32,417 bases of DNA, taken from Rhodopirellula sp. (GTDB lineage Bacteria > Planctomycetota > Planctomycetia > Pirellulales > Pirellulaceae). Under the pieces are notes generated by a model, which had not been told where the DNA came from, did not search any database, and saw nothing but the letters and a program-made list of their open reading frames with translations. Below are positions 30,231-32,417 of this stretch, piece after piece. Position numbers and translations under genes: made by a program. The stretch covers positions 10,432-42,848 of the forward strand of contig PAAT01000176.1 of assembly GCA_002698965.1 (NCBI GenBank), written 5' to 3'. Positions within the stretch are counted from its first letter, which is position 1. Each line of letters starts with the position of its first letter.

Positions 30231-30682
30231 TGAGTTGGTTAGTAGCATTACAAGCAGTAGGAACTGGCATATCAATTATGTCAGCCATGAATAAAGGTGA
30301 AGCAAGAAACACTAATGCACAGTTTGAAGCACAACAATACGCATTACAAACTGGTCAGAATAAAATTATAGCTGAACAAAACTCTATTGATAGGTTAGAA
30401 AAGTTTGACCAGTCAGCAAAGATTAATGAAGCTATGTTTGCATTTCTAGGAAGAGATGCAGATTTAGATAAATCAATAATAGCTTTTAATGAAAAGCAAA
30501 AAGAAATAGCAGAAAGAGATGTTACAAGAGCAGATACCGACGGCTGGATTAAATACGGACAAGGTAAGTTAGCAACTGAACAAGCGTTATATACTGGCAG
30601 AGTAGCTCTTGAAACTGCAAGGTATGAATCAATGAGTGCAATAGCTAGTGGCTTATATAGTTATCATACTACAAAAACATAA
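30230..30682 (+). CDS. Internal virion protein, T7 gp14-like
   Basis: 150 residues. A hydrophobic N-terminal segment (WLVALQAVGTGISIMSAMNK) is followed by a long Gln/Ala/Glu-rich helix (NTNAQFEAQQYALQTGQNK). Such a helical, N-terminally hydrophobic protein between nozzle and larger ejection proteins is the gp14-type ejection component that inserts in the outer membrane. The assignment rests on order and architecture. The ATG overlaps the previous stop (TAATG). Confidence 0.75.
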   Translation: MSWLVALQAVGTGISIMSAMNKGEARNTNAQFEAQQYALQTGQNKIIAEQNSIDRLEKFDQSAKINEAMFAFLGRDADLDKSIIAFNEKQKEIAERDVTRADTDGWIKYGQGKLATEQALYTGRVALETARYESMSAIASGLYSYHTTKT

Positions 30683-30692
30683 GGTGGAATAA

Positions 30693-32417
30693 GTGGCACA
30701 AAGATTTGGCACAAGAGTAATCAGAGAAGGAACTAGCTTTCGTAATACAACTATAGGTGTTGTTAAACCTAGCACGGCTAATGTGGAAAGTTGGGAAAAG
30801 GCTGGTGAGTTTGGCGACAAGATACTGGGTATTGCTACAAAGCGTTTAAGTGAGATTGCTCAGAAGAAGGGTGAGTCAGCGGCTAGAAATATTGAGGCAC
30901 ATAATCTTAGAACTATTAATCCTGAAACTGGTAATCCTGAAGCATGGAACATGGCTCCGTCTTCTTTTGGGACTATTGCTCAAGACGCTTTTGAGAAGAC
31001 TATTGAGAGTCGTTACAAGTTTAGTATTGAACAAGAGATAAAAGCACACTCTGCTAAAATAGCTTTTAAACATCAAAACAAAGATAATGGTAGTGCGTTA
31101 TTTGCTAAAGATATGAAAGACTATCTAAAGCAAATGTCTAAAAATGCAAAGGGTATGTGGTCTGGTTATATAAACGAGATTGGCGATATCTATGTAGCTT
31201 CATCTAAATTAAATCTTCAACAAAAAGAATTTGATAGAGAGTTAGTAAAAAGCAGAGTTGATGTAATTGAGAACCTAGAGTCATGGTCTAAAGACTTTAT
31301 ATCGTTACAACAAACTAATGCTACAGTAGATGATTTAGAAAAAAGTATGAAGATTGCTAATGATATAATTAGCAATGCTAATAAATCTAATGTGTTTAGA
31401 CCTGAAGATACAAGGTGGGCAACTAAGTTCTTACGTCAGTCTGTATTACAAGCAAAGATTACTAAACTAACAAGTGGTCTTCCAGTATCACCTTCATCTG
31501 TTAATGAGATTAATAAGTTACAAAGCGTGTTGTCATCAAATGGTATGGGTTTGAATTCGCTTGATGACAAGAAGATTGTTTATAAAAAATATTATTTTAA
31601 TGCTGATGAAATGGTTACAGATACAGTAGAGCAAACTATGTTTCAGTTTGCTAGTGAATTACTTAGCAATGAAAATTATAACACAGAAGACGGAGAGTTT
31701 TTAAGTAAGCTATTACAAAGCATTGAATCAAATATGTCTGTATCTTCAACATATAATATCAATGCAGTTCAGCGACAGATAGTTCAAGACAGACCTCAGT
31801 TAATGAAAGAGTTAAATGCTAAACTTGCAACTCAAGTTAAATCAGATATTTCTCTAATACCAAATCTTAAGAATCCCGAAGATGTTAAGAACTTTATTGT
31901 AAATACATTCTTTCCAAACAATAAAAAGTTAAATGATGAAAGATATAAACTAGCTAATGACAATGGTATTGAGGGTTCACAAGTAACTAAATTATTACCT
32001 TCACAACTTGAAACTGGATATCGTGAATCAATACTAGGTGCATTAGTTAGTAAATTTACTCAGACAGATTACTTAAAAGGTATGGTTTTAAATGAAACTG
32101 AAGCTAGTGTTTTGCAAACAGACATAGAACAGTTCTTGTTTGATGGAGGAACAGTTGGTAGTAAATTAAAAGAGGTTAGCAAAAAGCACCCTGAACTATT
32201 AGAAAATCTAAAACTACTTCATAATGATGGTGGTGGTAAGTTTAAACCAGTTATTGAAATTGGTAACCCTCGACATAAAGAAATTATTTCTCAAACAATA
32301 AGAGGTGGTATTAGAGATACAAATTATGCTGGGCAACTTTCAAAAGAAAAATCTCAAATAAATGCTAATGCACAAATTGAAGCAGAAAATAAATATTTAA
32401 ATGAGACATCTGCAAAA
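30693..32417 (+). CDS. Ejection protein, T7 gp15-like, open at right edge
   Basis: GTG start after AAGGTGGAATAA; 575 codons remain open to the last base, so the gene is cut by the window. The product starts with AQRFGTRVIREGTSFRNTT and is otherwise helical, rich in Lys, Glu and Asn, as in gp15-type ejection proteins that cross the periplasm. It follows the gp14-like gene by 10 bp. It is in frame with the open frame at base 1, so the two could be one gene if the window is circular. Confidence 0.75.
   Translation, partial: MAQRFGTRVIREGTSFRNTTIGVVKPSTANVESWEKAGEFGDKILGIATKRLSEIAQKKGESAARNIEAHNLRTINPETGNPEAWNMAPSSFGTIAQDAFEKTIESRYKFSIEQEIKAHSAKIAFKHQNKDNGSALFAKDMKDYLKQMSKNAKGMWSGYINEIGDIYVASSKLNLQQKEFDRELVKSRVDVIENLESWSKDFISLQQTNATVDDLEKSMKIANDIISNANKSNVFRPEDTRWATKFLRQSVLQAKITKLTSGLPVSPSSVNEINKLQSVLSSNGMGLNSLDDKKIVYKKYYFNADEMVTDTVEQTMFQFASELLSNENYNTEDGEFLSKLLQSIESNMSVSSTYNINAVQRQIVQDRPQLMKELNAKLATQVKSDISLIPNLKNPEDVKNFIVNTFFPNNKKLNDERYKLANDNGIEGSQVTKLLPSQLETGYRESILGALVSKFTQTDYLKGMVLNETEASVLQTDIEQFLFDGGTVGSKLKEVSKKHPELLENLKLLHNDGGGKFKPVIEIGNPRHKEIISQTIRGGIRDTNYAGQLSKEKSQINANAQIEAENKYLNETSAK

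Noticed and set aside
1..32417. Integrase, attachment site, lysogeny repressor module or CRISPR array
   Set aside because: None seen; the helix-turn-helix proteins are small and lie in an early arm, with no integrase-like gene or regularly spaced repeats.
1..32417. GANTC avoidance (CcrM site)
   Set aside because: GATTC and GAGTC are seen many times (for example near 1250), so this site is not avoided.

Overview
The window is the genome, or nearly all of it, of a short-tailed (T7-supergroup-like, podovirus) bacteriophage with a virulent layout: no integrase, repressor/integration module, tRNA or CRISPR was seen. Composition is AT-rich (about 35-38 % GC by eye), genes are tightly packed with stop/start overlaps, and ribosome sites are strong (AAGGAGAAC is nearly universal in the leftward genes). 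Gene content (T7-like head-tail and ejection proteins, DUF932, 3TM-type holin, M15 peptidase, no RNA or DNA polymerase) resembles marine podoviruses of the HTVC010P pelagiphage kind. That affiliation, and a marine alphaproteobacterial host, are inferences from gene style, not from a search. Layout: (1) A leftward (minus-strand) early/replication arm runs from about 18.45 kb down to 9.88 kb. It holds small unknown proteins, a DUF932 protein, zinc-ribbon and helix-turn-helix proteins, a Holliday-junction-resolvase-like nuclease, a winged-helix replication protein, a probable helicase-loader-type protein, a YqaJ/lambda-Exo-type nuclease, a Rad52/ERF-like annealing protein and an SSB-like protein. 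(2) A rightward late arm starts at about 19.2 kb: terminase small subunit, a cluster of small basic proteins, terminase large subunit, portal, scaffold, gp13/GNAT-like protein, major capsid, decoration-like protein, tail tubular proteins A and B, and ejection proteins that run off the right edge. (3) The left part of the window (1-9.77 kb) continues the same late arm: a very large ejection protein open at the left edge, tail fibre, an RCC1-repeat tail protein, and a lysis cassette. The two arms converge on hairpins at 9.77-9.88 kb and diverge from a 0.8-kb region at 18.45-19.28 kb that contains a long imperfect hairpin and only weak short ORFs. The reading frames at the two window edges are compatible, so the window may be a circular or permuted genome cut inside one ejection gene of about 1985 codons. 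How the genes work together: the winged-helix and loader-like proteins probably recruit the host replisome, since no phage polymerase, primase or helicase is visible. The exonuclease, annealing protein, SSB-like protein and resolvase would make recombination intermediates or concatemers, which the terminase packages. Four copies of an 11-bp motif (TTTGTGCGTTG) sit ahead of the late gene blocks and are candidate late promoters or activator sites; a 13-bp motif shared by two leftward promoter-like sites marks the early arm. The most striking global signal is the apparent complete absence of GATC and GTAC (and of GCGC and CGCG) from the window, which suggests strong restriction or methylation-related selection by the host.
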